This document shows positions 35,929 through 43,465 of a stretch of 64,000 bases of DNA, one piece after another. The first letter of the stretch is position 1. Each line of letters starts with the position of its first letter. Source of the DNA: UBA5704 sp036380715 (GTDB lineage Bacteria > Acidobacteriota > Thermoanaerobaculia > Multivoradales > UBA5704); the NCBI GenBank assembly GCA_036380715.1, contig DASVEF010000255.1, forward strand, positions 1 to 64,000. Reading direction: 5' to 3'. The notes below the pieces were generated by a model that saw nothing but the letters and a program-made list of their open reading frames with translations, searched no databases and was not told where the DNA came from. Made by a program: the position numbers and the translations under genes.

Positions 35929-36114
35929 GGCTTGTCTCCTCGGGTGGACGATGGGACGGGTGGAGCTGGCGCGGAGGATCCGGCGAGAGGCCGCCAGCGA
36001 CACCGATTGTACTGTACCGCTGCCGTCTTCCGGAGAGGTTTCTTCCACTTCTGCGCGAATGAGCGCCCGGGGGGGCCGGGTGGTGCCGGGCCGAGGGTCC
36101 GCCCGTGCGGGGCT

Positions 36115-36504
36115 TCACCGGCCGTCGGTACGCGGCGGTTTCGGGGCGTAGCCGACGGTTAGCAGGGCCATCCTCAGATGATAGGCGAGCCCTTGCAGGT
36201 GCTCGTCGAGCGCGCGGAGCATCGGATCCTTGTCCGGCTCGGATGTGGCCTCGGTCATGCGGGCGAAGGCCTGCTCCGACAGAAGCCTCTCCTTGCGGGC
36301 CCGCTGGCACTCCTCTTCGAGCACCTCGACGGTGACGCCCAGCCCTTGGGCGATCCGCGCGAAGGTCCTGAGGTTTGGTGGCCGCTTTCCGTTCTCGTAC
36401 AGGCTCCAGTTCGAAGGGCTGATGTTCGCCCTTGCCGCAACCACCTTCTGGGGGCGTTCGGCCCGCAGCTTCTTCATAGCTTTGCCCAGGTCTTTTGGAT
36501 TCAT
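36115..36504 (-). CDS. XRE-family helix-turn-helix regulator
   Basis: 129-aa protein with an N-terminal Cro/C1-type HTH: LGKAMKKLRAERPQKVVAAR, ANISPSNWSLYENGKRPPNL, RTFARIAQGLGVTVEVLEE. A helical C-terminal half (RALDEHLQGLAYHLRMAL) may dimerise. ATG 36504 begins the conserved domain; an upstream in-frame ATG would add 19 residues without family support. It stands alone, divergent from the accessory island; its target is unknown. Confidence 0.82.
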   Translation of the reverse strand: MNPKDLGKAMKKLRAERPQKVVAARANISPSNWSLYENGKRPPNLRTFARIAQGLGVTVEVLEEECQRARKERLLSEQAFARMTEATSEPDKDPMLRALDEHLQGLAYHLRMALLTVGYAPKPPRTDGR

Positions 36505-36751
36505 CGCGGGAGCATCATAGGGAGGAATTTCCCGGAAGGCAAGCCAACTGAAAGAAAACAAAGAAGTTATGTCTCCCGAGCAGAAGAGTATGGAAAGGCG
36601 GAATGCGGAAGGCGAACAATGGCGTCTCGCGCCATCAGTTTCTCGTCTTTACGGAAAAAACTTTGCGTCCGGCGCGGCCTCGCAGGTTGCGTGTTTGTCG
36701 CGGAAAGGAGCAACGGCCAGGACCGGCGGGCGAGATTTGAGCAGGTAAAAA

Positions 36752-36835
36752 ATGGTGAACGACTATGCGGGAGTTGGAACACTATCATGGGCTGGCTGCG
36801 AGAGGTCAAGGCATGGAGGCAGGCTGCGGAGGTGG
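36752..36835 (+). repeat. Island repeat R1
   Basis: Copy of an ~85-bp direct repeat also at 37828 and 38939. Shared text: ATGGTG-AC, then GTTGGAAC, TGGCTGCG-GA-GTC-AGG, then CAGGCTGCGGAGGTGG. R1 has lost one base (TGCGG-GAGTTGG versus GCGCGGCAGTTGG), so the short frame seen in R2 and R3 is broken here. Confidence 0.75.
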
Positions 36836-36844
36836 AAACGACAC

Positions 36845-36898
36845 CTATGGAAGGCCGTCGACATGGCCGAAGTGAGGATCGGAGGAGATGAGATCCGC
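36845..36898 (-). pseudogene. Remnant of a VapC toxin gene (C-terminal 17 codons)
   Basis: Reads ADLISSDPHFGHVDGLP then TAG, almost identical to the C-terminus of the intact VapC at 39046-39444 (SADLISSDPHFGHIDVLPWV). It sits just downstream of repeat R1 exactly as the intact vapC tail sits downstream of R3, so a second toxin copy once lay here. Confidence 0.75.
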
Positions 36899-37261
36899 AC
36901 TTGACGGCAGCGGTCCCTATTCGCGGGGGTGCTGCGCCGGAGAGGCCGCGGCCTACCTGCTGCTCGGCCTCTTCGGAGGAGGAGGCGGCAGTCTCCTCGG
37001 GGAGGAGAGGGCTGGAAGTCTCGTCGACAGGGATTGGGGCCGAGATGACTGACGCTGAACGGGCCGCCCTGGAGGGAACATCGGTCGGAGGAACCAAGTG
37101 GGCAGATCTTCTCTCATCGTCCTCTAGAGGCTAGCACTTGGTCGGCTGAGACAGCTACCCACCCGCGCTCCGGTCTCCCCCGACCCCACCCCTATCCCGT
37201 GTTCCAGGCGCGCAAACGAGCAGGAAAGGCACCTTGTTTACGGTGGGCTTATCCATCACCT

Positions 37262-37537
37262 ATGAAGGAGACCGCTTTGAATCTAGCGAAAAATTTTCTA
37301 CGCAGCCGCCTGAGCCTACTTCTGGTACTCCTCGCCATCTTCGCTGTGACCCTTGCTATGTCTCAGCCTGCTGCCGTGGCTAGCTGCCCCGATGCCGCAA
37401 ACGTGAGATACTACAGCGACGCTACATACACCACGCAGGTCGGATACTGCTATCACAACTGTTGCGAGCTTTGGACCTGTACCGGAAAGCTGACAGACTA
37501 TTACATTGTAAGAAAGCGGCCATGCGACTTTAACTAA
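37262..37537 (+). CDS. Small secreted Cys-rich peptide (DUF6289-like)
   Basis: 91 aa from ATG 37262, but the start is more likely TTG 37277 (86 aa), which has AAGGAG 6 nt upstream. A strong signal peptide (RSRLSLLLVLLAIFAVTLAM) precedes a ~50-residue mature part with six Cys: SCPDAANVRYYSDATYTTQV, GYCYHNCCELWTC, then RKRPCDF. The YYSDATYTT-V pattern with paired Cys resembles DUF6289-type small exported peptides, whose function is unknown. It lies between repeats R1 and R2. Confidence 0.68.
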   Translation: MKETALNLAKNFLRSRLSLLLVLLAIFAVTLAMSQPAAVASCPDAANVRYYSDATYTTQVGYCYHNCCELWTCTGKLTDYYIVRKRPCDFN

Positions 37538-37827
37538 CGAATACGTAGGGAAGTCTGAAGTACAGGCGGGGGTGGTCGCGTCAGGTCCTGCGGTAGTACA
37601 AGGATTGCTAGGCAGCCACCCCGCCTTCCCTTCATCGTCTTTCCACGCGGGGTTTGGACCCTCCAACGCACCCCACCCAGAGCGACCCAACGCAATCCCG
37701 GCGGGGCGTCCGCAACGTCTTCGGCCTCCCCGGCGATCCCGAGTGCTCCTCACCTAACTCCTGCGCCGCATCGAGTTGGCTCCCGGCATAGTCTGCCTGG
37801 TCGAAGCCGCCCTCCAGGGTGGAGGAA
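37538..37827. other. Spacer before repeat R2
   Basis: 290 bp with no supported gene. The sequence is C-rich with short runs such as CACCCCGCCTTCCC and has no clear hairpin terminator. I see no tRNA or family-matching frame. Confidence 0.5.
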
Positions 37828-37920
37828 ATGGTGGACCTGCTGCGCGGCAGTTGGAACTCCCTGCTGTCCTGGCTGCGGGAAGTCCAGGTATGGGGGCAAG
37901 GAGCCGAGGCAGAGGGGTAG
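37828..37920 (+). repeat. Island repeat R2, with a 30-codon open frame
   Basis: Direct-repeat copy containing a complete short frame with the motif MVDLLRGSWNS, then WLREVQVWGQGAE, ending TAG at 37918-37920. GGAGG stands 2 nt before ATG and 5 nt before the following GTG. The same peptide start occurs in R3, so it may be a translated micro-ORF or simply the conserved core of a DNA repeat. It lies 12 bp from the 3' end of the Rpn gene. Confidence 0.6.
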
Positions 37921-37932
37921 GGCTGACCGAGA

Positions 37933-38874
37933 TCAGTCCTTGAAGACGCCCTGGAGGCTCTCGGCAGTCAAGATGCGCTCGCTCCACCCCAGGAGGTGAT
38001 CCGCATCCGCAGAGCGCACCCGATCCTCGATCTCGGGATCCAGGGGACCGAACTTCAAGCGGAGGAGCCGAAGCACCACCCGGGCTTCTCCCTCCTGGCG
38101 TCCTTCCTCGCGGATCTCGCGGTTCCAACGGTCAATGCTGTCAGCCAACATGGTTTCGATCTCCTCCAGTGTGGAAGCGGCAGAGGCTTCCTCCTGGGAC
38201 AATCCGAGGCGCGGTAGGATGAGCTTCCGCAGCCAGGTCTCGAAAGCTCGCCTCAAGGAGGCCTCGCCCGGCGGGATACTCTGCCGCAGCCGATGAACGC
38301 TCGAACGGACCTCCAACCAGTCGCGGCTCTTCTCGATGCGGAACAGGTCGGCCACCGGACTGTTCAGCGCTGCCAGTTCCTCGGGAGAGTAGACCGCCTC
38401 ATTCACCAGCCGGTAGCGCAACTGCGGCCGGTAGATCTCCGCCGAAGAATCGAGCTCGCCGATCATGGAACCGAGGTCCGTCGCGACGTTCCACGGCTCC
38501 CATCCATTGTAGACGACGACGGGGATGACCAGCGGCAGCTTCCTCCAGTCCGTCGCCGGTTGGCCGGCCATCAGACGCTGATAGAAGAGACTCACATAGC
38601 CCATGAGCCGGACCGGCATGGAGGGATCCGGTCGCGACTGGAACTCCAGGAGGATGTAGACGAAAACCGGCTCTCCGTCATGGCGCCGGAACTTCCAGAT
38701 GACGTCGCTCTCGCGATTCTCGTGCTTGGGGGAGACGAAGGAGGCGTCGACGCGCTCGCCCGAGCCGAGGTCGATGCGCTCCACCCACTGTTCGCCCACG
38801 ATCTCTCGCAGGAGATCCTGGATCATGCGCCGGTGTGCGAAGAAGAGCCGGTAGCTGAGGTCGTGTTGTCCCAC
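37933..38874 (-). CDS. Rpn-family recombination-promoting nuclease / PD-(D/E)XK transposase-like protein
   Basis: 313-aa protein of the Rpn/YhgA-like group. The nuclease core reads HDLSYRLFFAHRRMIQDLL, the first acidic residue in SDVIWKFR, then PVFVYILLEFQSRPDPSMPVR (the E-x-Q catalytic strand) and PLVIPVVVYNGWEPW. The C-terminal part has a DUF4351-like tail (EARVVLRLLRLKFGPLDPEIEDRV). Rpn proteins are Ca-stimulated DNA endonucleases linked to recombination and recently to phage defence. GTG 38874 is chosen because the earlier frame is antisense to repeat R3. The gene is bracketed by direct repeats R2 and R3. Confidence 0.85.
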   Translation of the reverse strand: MGQHDLSYRLFFAHRRMIQDLLREIVGEQWVERIDLGSGERVDASFVSPKHENRESDVIWKFRRHDGEPVFVYILLEFQSRPDPSMPVRLMGYVSLFYQRLMAGQPATDWRKLPLVIPVVVYNGWEPWNVATDLGSMIGELDSSAEIYRPQLRYRLVNEAVYSPEELAALNSPVADLFRIEKSRDWLEVRSSVHRLRQSIPPGEASLRRAFETWLRKLILPRLGLSQEEASAASTLEEIETMLADSIDRWNREIREEGRQEGEARVVLRLLRLKFGPLDPEIEDRVRSADADHLLGWSERILTAESLQGVFKD

Positions 38875-38938
38875 GATTTTCCCGGGCGCGACTCTACCAC
38901 GGGATCTCCTGGAACGACACAAATTTCTTGAAAGGAGG

Positions 38939-39097
38939 ATGGTGGACCTGCTGCGCGGCAGTTGGAACTCTATCACCGCATGGCTGCGTGAGGTCCAGGC
39001 CTGGGGGCAGGCTGCGGAGGTGGGTGGGGGATGGGTTGGGTGTGTTCAGACAGCCGGAAACGACACCCATGGAAGGACGTCAATATGGCCGAAGTGA
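38939..39097 (+). repeat. Island repeat R3, with a 52-codon open frame
   Basis: Contains the frame MVDLLRGSWNS, then ITAWLREVQAWGQAAEV, running on to a TGA at 39095-39097; GGAGG directly precedes the ATG. Relative to R1 it holds a 34-37-bp extra segment (GTGGGTGGGGGATGGG...) in which the vapC stop codon lies, after which the two copies are again nearly identical for ~65 bp. Confidence 0.65.
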
Positions 39098-39444
39098 GGA
39101 TCGGAGGAGATGAGATCTGCGCTTACTTCCATCGCGTGTGCCGCAATCCAGATGTCGTTCGTCGGGATGGGCCGCCCCTTCTTCCGCAATGCGGCGGAAA
39201 TGCGCCCGAACAGGTCGGCGGTATCCCAGGTGACCGGCAGCAGGCGAACGTGCGGATCTTCGAGGAAGGACCTGAGCGCCCGGGCGTTCTCCTCATAACG
39301 AGAGCCGTTCCGGAAGCCGAACAGCAGCTCCCCTACGACAACGATCGACAAGAGCACCTCTTCCGCGCTCCTCACTTGCTCGGCGACGAGCTCGTGACCC
39401 TGCAGTAAGGCCGAGTAGGCGTTGGTATCGAGAAGGACTTTCAC
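39046..39444 (-). CDS. vapC: VapC-family PIN-domain ribonuclease toxin
   Basis: 132-aa PIN toxin. Acidic active-site residues are all present: Asp6 (LLDTNAYSALL), Glu39 (VVVGELLFGF), Asp97 (PTNDIWIAAHA) and Asp115 (SSDPHF). It starts at GTG 39444, overlapping the antitoxin stop (GTGA). PIN toxins cleave RNA, often tRNA or rRNA, when released from the antitoxin. Its 3' end is shared with a broken copy at 36845, and it overlaps repeat R3. Confidence 0.88.
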   Translation of the reverse strand: MKVLLDTNAYSALLQGHELVAEQVRSAEEVLLSIVVVGELLFGFRNGSRYEENARALRSFLEDPHVRLLPVTWDTADLFGRISAALRKKGRPIPTNDIWIAAHAMEVSADLISSDPHFGHIDVLPWVSFPAV

Positions 39445-39722
39445 TGCCAGAAGGATTCGTCGACCTGCTCGAAGATCTCGACGGCCTTGAGGACTTCGGC
39501 TCCCTGTTCCGCCGACCAGGTGCCGATGAAGCGATCCAGGGCATGGCCGATCGCTTTGGACGGCTCGGAGGAGCCCCGATCCTCTTGTCCTTCTTGGCGA
39601 ACGAGCATCAGGCGCACTGTCCGACCGCCAGTGCTCGTGATGACGACCTCCTGCCCAGCGGCTGCCTCCTCAATCAGCTCGCCGAGATGTCCTTCTGCTT
39701 CCTTGAGGCTGACCTTGATCAC
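39441..39722 (-). CDS. Phd/YefM-type (prevent-host-death) antitoxin
   Basis: 93-aa antitoxin from GTG 39722. The N-terminal Phd fold reads VIKVSLKEAEGHLGELIEEA, AAGQEVVITSTGGRTVRLML, followed by a C-terminal toxin-binding tail (GHALDRFIGTWSAEQ, VEIFEQVDESFW). It is encoded before vapC and overlaps it by 4 nt, the usual order. These antitoxins repress their own promoter with the toxin; no operator was identified. A longer in-frame ATG start at 39782 lacks family support. Confidence 0.82.
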   Translation of the reverse strand: MIKVSLKEAEGHLGELIEEAAAGQEVVITSTGGRTVRLMLVRQEGQEDRGSSEPSKAIGHALDRFIGTWSAEQGAEVLKAVEIFEQVDESFWQ

Positions 39723-39754
39723 GGGATGAGGATACCACTCCTGTACAGGTCCAA

Positions 39755-39779
39755 GACAGGCTGCGGAGGCGGGTAGTAT
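39755..39779 (+). repeat. Island repeat R4, short fragment
   Basis: CAAGACAGGCTGCGGAGGCGGGTAG matches the 3' part of R1-R3 (CAGGCTGCGGAGGTGGG). It lies on the far side of the antitoxin, 60 bp from the tRNA, so vapBC is also bracketed by repeat material. Confidence 0.5.
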
Positions 39780-39840
39780 CAAGAAGAGGCGCCGATGCCT
39801 CCCCAGGAGGCGGCGATAAGTGTCTTTTAGAGGATATTGA

Positions 39841-39916
39841 TGGTGGAGCAGAAGGGATTCGAACCCTCGACCCCCACGTTGCGAACGTGGTGCTCTCCCA
39901 GCTGAGCTACTGCCCC
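39841..39916 (-). tRNA. tRNA-Ala (anticodon CGC)
   Basis: Complete 76-nt cloverleaf on the minus strand: acceptor GGGGCAG pairing with CTGCTCC, D-arm GCTC-AGCTGGGA-GAGC, anticodon stem CCACG/CGTGG with loop TTCGCAA (anticodon CGC), T-arm GAGGG-TTCGAAT-CCCTT, discriminator A and genome-encoded CCA. Reads codon GCG, abundant in this GC-rich genome. It borders the accessory island at 36.5-39.8 kb, a common site for integration. Confidence 0.97.
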
Positions 39917-39959
39917 ACGGGTGCGGGAGGGCAGTATTGTACTTGCCGATCCCCGGGTG

Positions 39960-41243
39960 TCAAACAATTTGCGGGGCGTTTTCCTTCCGCTCCGCGATCA
40001 GCTCCGCCAGCGTGAGGCCGTCCAGCCGGTCGGCGCGGCACGTGGCGACGGTACCGACCAGCTCTTCCAGGCGTCCCGTCAGCTCTCCCCCCACCAGCTC
40101 GACGCCGCGCAGGGCGCGGTGGTCGTAGGCCTGGAGGACCTTCTCGACCGGCAGGCCGTGCGGGTCCGCGGCGAGCAGGTAGCCGCGGTCGTCCACGACG
40201 CGCAGCAGGTCGTGAGTGAGCAGCGGATGGAGGATGCGCTCCAGCTCCCGCAGCGGGAGGCTCATGCGGGTGGCGAGCGCTTCGCGGGAGAGCACCGGCT
40301 CGCCGCGCGCAAAGCGCCGCGCGATCAGGGCGAGCGCGGCCAGGCCCACCCAGGCCGCCTGCACCGGCGGGTTGCGATGGTGGCCGCGCGCCAGGAGCCC
40401 GAAGTGCTGGGCGGTGTACGCGGCCTCGCTCCCCAACAGGATGATCATCCAGGTCAGCTCGATGGAGATCATGAAGAGGAGGGCGAGCGCGAAGCTGCCG
40501 TAGACCACGTTGACTCCCCGGAACAGCTCGACGTAGGAGCCGAAGCCCTGGCGCAGGATCTCCAGGAGGATCGCGGCCAGGAGCCCTCCGGCCAGTGCAT
40601 TGCGCAGACGCACCACGGTGTAGGGGACCAGCCAGTAGAGGATCGTCAATCCCACGACGGTGGCCAGGAAGGGAGCGATGCTCAGCAGGAACGATTCTTC
40701 CACGAGCCGACGCAGCGCCGGGCTTTGGCGCAGCAAGATCAGGCTCGTGAAGGTGGCTCCCACGACCAGCGGCCCCCAGAAGAGGAGCAGGGCGAACGAC
40801 AGCAACCGCACTTTGAACGGCCGCCGGCCCGACACGTTCCAGATCCGGTTCAGGGTCTCCTCGACGGTGGCGAAGAGGAGCAGGGTGGAGGCGAAGAAAG
40901 CGAACAGCCCGAAGCCGTGGATGGTCTCGGCCTGGTCCAGGAACTCGGCGATCTTGTCGGTCACCGTCTCGTCGGAGTAGGGGAGGATCTGGACGAAGAC
41001 CTCCAGGCTTCTCTGATGGTATTGGCTGAAAACCCGCGCTCCCACGTACGAGAAGGCGGTGAGCAGCGGGATCAGCGACAGGATGGTGACGAAGGCGAGC
41101 GCCGACGCGGTCAGCCAGACCGAGTCCTCGTTCGCCTGCCGGAAGGTGGTCGCCAGGTAGCGGGCGAGCTTGAGCCCGAAGGAGAGCGACCGGGGGTCGC
41201 CGCGGCCGGCCTGGGCGGCCGGCGCGCTCGGCGTGCTCACCAT
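39960..41243 (-). CDS. YihY/BrkB-family inner-membrane protein
   Basis: 427-aa protein with six membrane helices. Family motifs include LTASALAFVTILSLIPLLT, FASTLLLFATVEETLNRIWNV, GRRPFKVRLLSFALLL and LRNALAGGLLAAILLEI, YVELFRGVNVVYGSFALALLF. A C-terminal cytoplasmic winged-helix-like region (~295-427) follows, containing LSREALATRMSLPLREL. Function of the family is uncertain; early links to virulence or RNase BN were mistaken. ATG 41243 overlaps the stop of the upstream MBL gene by 7 nt, so the two are cotranslated. Confidence 0.88.
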   Translation of the reverse strand: MVSTPSAPAAQAGRGDPRSLSFGLKLARYLATTFRQANEDSVWLTASALAFVTILSLIPLLTAFSYVGARVFSQYHQRSLEVFVQILPYSDETVTDKIAEFLDQAETIHGFGLFAFFASTLLLFATVEETLNRIWNVSGRRPFKVRLLSFALLLFWGPLVVGATFTSLILLRQSPALRRLVEESFLLSIAPFLATVVGLTILYWLVPYTVVRLRNALAGGLLAAILLEILRQGFGSYVELFRGVNVVYGSFALALLFMISIELTWMIILLGSEAAYTAQHFGLLARGHHRNPPVQAAWVGLAALALIARRFARGEPVLSREALATRMSLPLRELERILHPLLTHDLLRVVDDRGYLLAADPHGLPVEKVLQAYDHRALRGVELVGGELTGRLEELVGTVATCRADRLDGLTLAELIAERKENAPQIV

Positions 41244-42634
41244 GGCACCGAATCCCCGGTCAGCGGCAGGACCGGACGGGGCCAGCCCGCCATTTCGGCA
41301 ATGGACACGGAGAGGGCCTTGCGCGCCGCGTCTTCGCCGTGATTGAGGAAGATCCGCCGCGGCGCTCCCGGAAGCGCCTGGCACCAGCGCAGCAGCTCCT
41401 CCCGGTCGGCGTGGGCGGAGAGGCCGTGGAGCTGGTGGATGTGGGCGCGCACCCAGACGGTGTGGCCGTGGATGGCCACGGTCTCGGCGCCGTCGGCCAG
41501 AGCCCGGCCGCGGGTGCCGGCGGCCTGGTAGCCCACCAGCACGACCGAGCTGCGCCGGTCGCCCAGCCGGTGCAGGAGGTGATGGACCACCCGCCCGCCC
41601 GCCGCCATGCCGCTGGAGGCCACGATCACCGCCGGTTCGCCGCGCGAGTTCAGCCGCTTCGACTGGTCGACCGTGCGGCAGCGCTGGAACCGGCTGGCGG
41701 CGAGCGGATCGGTCGGACCGCCGACGAGCGCCGCCAGGTCTTCGTCGTGCTCGGCCTCGGCGCGGCTGTAGATCTCGGTGGCGTCGATGGCCATCGGGCT
41801 GTCCAGGAAGACCGCCTCCGGATCGAGCCTCCCCTGCTCGGCCAGGGCGGAGAGGTGGTAGAGGACCTCCTGGGTGCGGCCGAGGGCGAAAGAGGGGATG
41901 ATCACCATGCCGCCGCGGTCGAACGTCTCTTCGATGATCCGCCCCAGGGCCTGCGCCGCGTCCTCTACGGCATGCGTCCGGTCCCCGTAGGTCGACTCGA
42001 GCAGCAGGGCGTCGGGCGTCTCCAGCGGCGGCTCCGGATCCTTGAGGATCGGCACTCCGTAGCGCCCCACGTCCCCCGAGAAGCACCAGCTCCTCCGCTC
42101 GCCGTCCGACCCCTTGGCCGAGACCTCGACGCTGGCCGCCCCCAGGAGATGGCCGGCGCGCCGGAAGCGGAAGCGCACGCCGGGGAAGAGCTCGTGATCG
42201 TGGTCGAACGGCAGCGGCCGGAGCAGCTTGAGCGTGCGCCGAACGTCGTCGGACGTGTAGAGGGGCTTCGGCTCGGCGTGCCGGCTGTACCCCTTCCGCA
42301 AGGCGTAGCGGTGCTCTTCCTCCTGGATCTCGCCGGCGTCCTGCAGGACCAGCGAAATCAGGGCGCGGCTGGGAGCCGTGCAGTAGACCGGGCCGGAGAA
42401 CCCCGCGGCCACCAGGCGCGGGAGGAGGCCGGTGTGATCCAGATGGGCGTGGGTGAGGAGGACCGCTCCCAGCTCCGCCGGGCGGAACGGGAAGGGGCTC
42501 CAGTTGCGCTGCTCCAGCTCCTCGCCTCCCTGGTACATCCCGCAGTCGACCAGCGCGCTGTTGCCCCCCCAGGCGAGATGGGTGGAGCTGCCGGTGACGC
42601 AGCCATACGCTCCGAGAAAAGTGACGGTTGCCAT
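41237..42634 (-). CDS. Beta-CASP metallo-beta-lactamase-fold RNA-processing-type hydrolase
   Basis: 465-aa protein of the CPSF73-like/YSH1 MBL group. It carries GAYGCVTGSS, motif 2 THAHLDHTG, motif 3 His in FRRAGHLLGAAS, motif 4 Asp in CFSGDVGRYG, and beta-CASP motifs A (LLESTYGD), B (VASSGMAAGGRVVHHL) and C (HIHQLHGLSAHAD), plus FLNHGE near the end. It is predicted to be a Zn-dependent endo/exoribonuclease. No KH or RNA-binding extension. Coupled to the BrkB gene downstream and divergent from small membrane-protein genes. Confidence 0.92.
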   Translation of the reverse strand: MATVTFLGAYGCVTGSSTHLAWGGNSALVDCGMYQGGEELEQRNWSPFPFRPAELGAVLLTHAHLDHTGLLPRLVAAGFSGPVYCTAPSRALISLVLQDAGEIQEEEHRYALRKGYSRHAEPKPLYTSDDVRRTLKLLRPLPFDHDHELFPGVRFRFRRAGHLLGAASVEVSAKGSDGERRSWCFSGDVGRYGVPILKDPEPPLETPDALLLESTYGDRTHAVEDAAQALGRIIEETFDRGGMVIIPSFALGRTQEVLYHLSALAEQGRLDPEAVFLDSPMAIDATEIYSRAEAEHDEDLAALVGGPTDPLAASRFQRCRTVDQSKRLNSRGEPAVIVASSGMAAGGRVVHHLLHRLGDRRSSVVLVGYQAAGTRGRALADGAETVAIHGHTVWVRAHIHQLHGLSAHADREELLRWCQALPGAPRRIFLNHGEDAARKALSVSIAEMAGWPRPVLPLTGDSVPW

Positions 42635-42765
42635 GCCGCAAGGTTATCCCTGGAGGCACGATTTCTGCTACAACAGAGAGCGCAGCTCCCGGAGAAGGCC
42701 GGCGGAGGAGCCGGCCCTCCATCCCGTTGATCCGTCGTATCTCTACTAAGATATTGGAGGCAGCC

Positions 42766-43125
42766 ATGGCCGAAACAGAGGAAACCGGAGCGTCGGGGAA
42801 TGCCGAAACGGCGCGCGAAGGTGACGCGGACCGGGTGGTCTCGGCACGTCAGCGGTTTCAGAGGATCTCGGAGGACGTCCGGCGCGGCGCCGAGCGCGCT
42901 TCCGGCGAGATCCGGCGCGGCGCCGAGGTGGCCCGCGGACGCTACGAGGAGGCCGCCGAGAGCGCGCGGGAGGGGTACGACAAGGTGCGGCAGAACGCCG
43001 GCCAGGTTTCCCGCGAGGTGGGGTTCTTCGTGCGGGACAACCCGGGCAAGGCGGTGCTGATCGCTGCCGGGGTCGGGTTCCTGCTCGGCCTGCTCATGCG
43101 CCGCGGCGGCGACTACGAGGAATAG
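42766..43125 (+). CDS. Small membrane-anchored helical protein (ElaB/YqjD/DUF883-like)
   Basis: 119-aa protein. The N-terminal two-thirds is a charged, amphipathic helix with an internal repeat RRGAERASGEI / RRGAEVARGRY. The C-terminus is a single membrane helix with the family-like DNPGKAVLIAAGVGFLLGLL and a short basic tail. This resembles the ElaB/YqjD (DUF883) C-tail-anchored stress proteins that tether ribosomes to the membrane, though the soluble part differs. GGAGG lies 5 nt before the ATG. First of a plus-strand run of small genes. Confidence 0.75.
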   Translation: MAETEETGASGNAETAREGDADRVVSARQRFQRISEDVRRGAERASGEIRRGAEVARGRYEEAAESAREGYDKVRQNAGQVSREVGFFVRDNPGKAVLIAAGVGFLLGLLMRRGGDYEE

Positions 43126-43197
43126 GTCATGCATAGGGCCTGGGGACGGCATCCCGTCCCGGGCCGCTTGGACGAGACGGGGAAGGAGGATCAGACC

Positions 43198-43452
43198 ATG
43201 GAAGACTTCGTAGACGAGAACGCGCAGCATCCCTCCAGGCTCGACGACATTCTGGACGATCTCCTGCCGGAAGGGCTGGACTGGGAGCGGCTGGTCCGCA
43301 CCTATCCGATTCCGGCTCTGGCAGTGGCGGCGGTCGGCGGGTTCCTGCTCGGGCGCAGCCACGGCCCGGCGATCCTCACCGCGATCTCCAGCTACGCCAC
43401 GGCCGAGGTATCGAGGAACGTGAGCGAGCTGTTCGGGCAGGAGATCGGATAG
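43198..43452 (+). CDS. Small single-pass membrane protein
   Basis: 84-aa protein. An acidic N-terminus (RLDDILDDLLPEGLDWERLV) leads to one membrane segment (IPALAVAAVGGFLLGRSHG) and an amphipathic tail. No known family; the membrane segment resembles that of the upstream DUF883-like protein, so the two may work together. AAGGAGGA is placed 7 nt before the ATG, supporting translation. Confidence 0.7.
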   Translation: MEDFVDENAQHPSRLDDILDDLLPEGLDWERLVRTYPIPALAVAAVGGFLLGRSHGPAILTAISSYATAEVSRNVSELFGQEIG

Positions 43453-43465
43453 TCTCCCGGGGCGC

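Larger units (their letters stand above)
36505..37261. other. Gene-poor start of an accessory island
   Basis: About 750 bp with no intact gene I can support. It contains repeat R1 (36752-36835) and a fragment of a VapC gene (36845-36898). Composition is less GC-rich than the core chromosome. Open frames at 36567-37097 (minus) and 36901-37134 (plus) show no recognisable domain. Confidence 0.6.

Noticed and set aside
36567..37097. 176-aa minus-strand ORF in the island
   Set aside because: Runs antisense through repeat R1 and the VapC remnant and resembles nothing.
36752..39097. Insertion sequence bounded by R1-R3
   Set aside because: The repeats are direct, not inverted; no transposase with DDE or HUH motifs is present. 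The Rpn protein is transposase-like only in family name.
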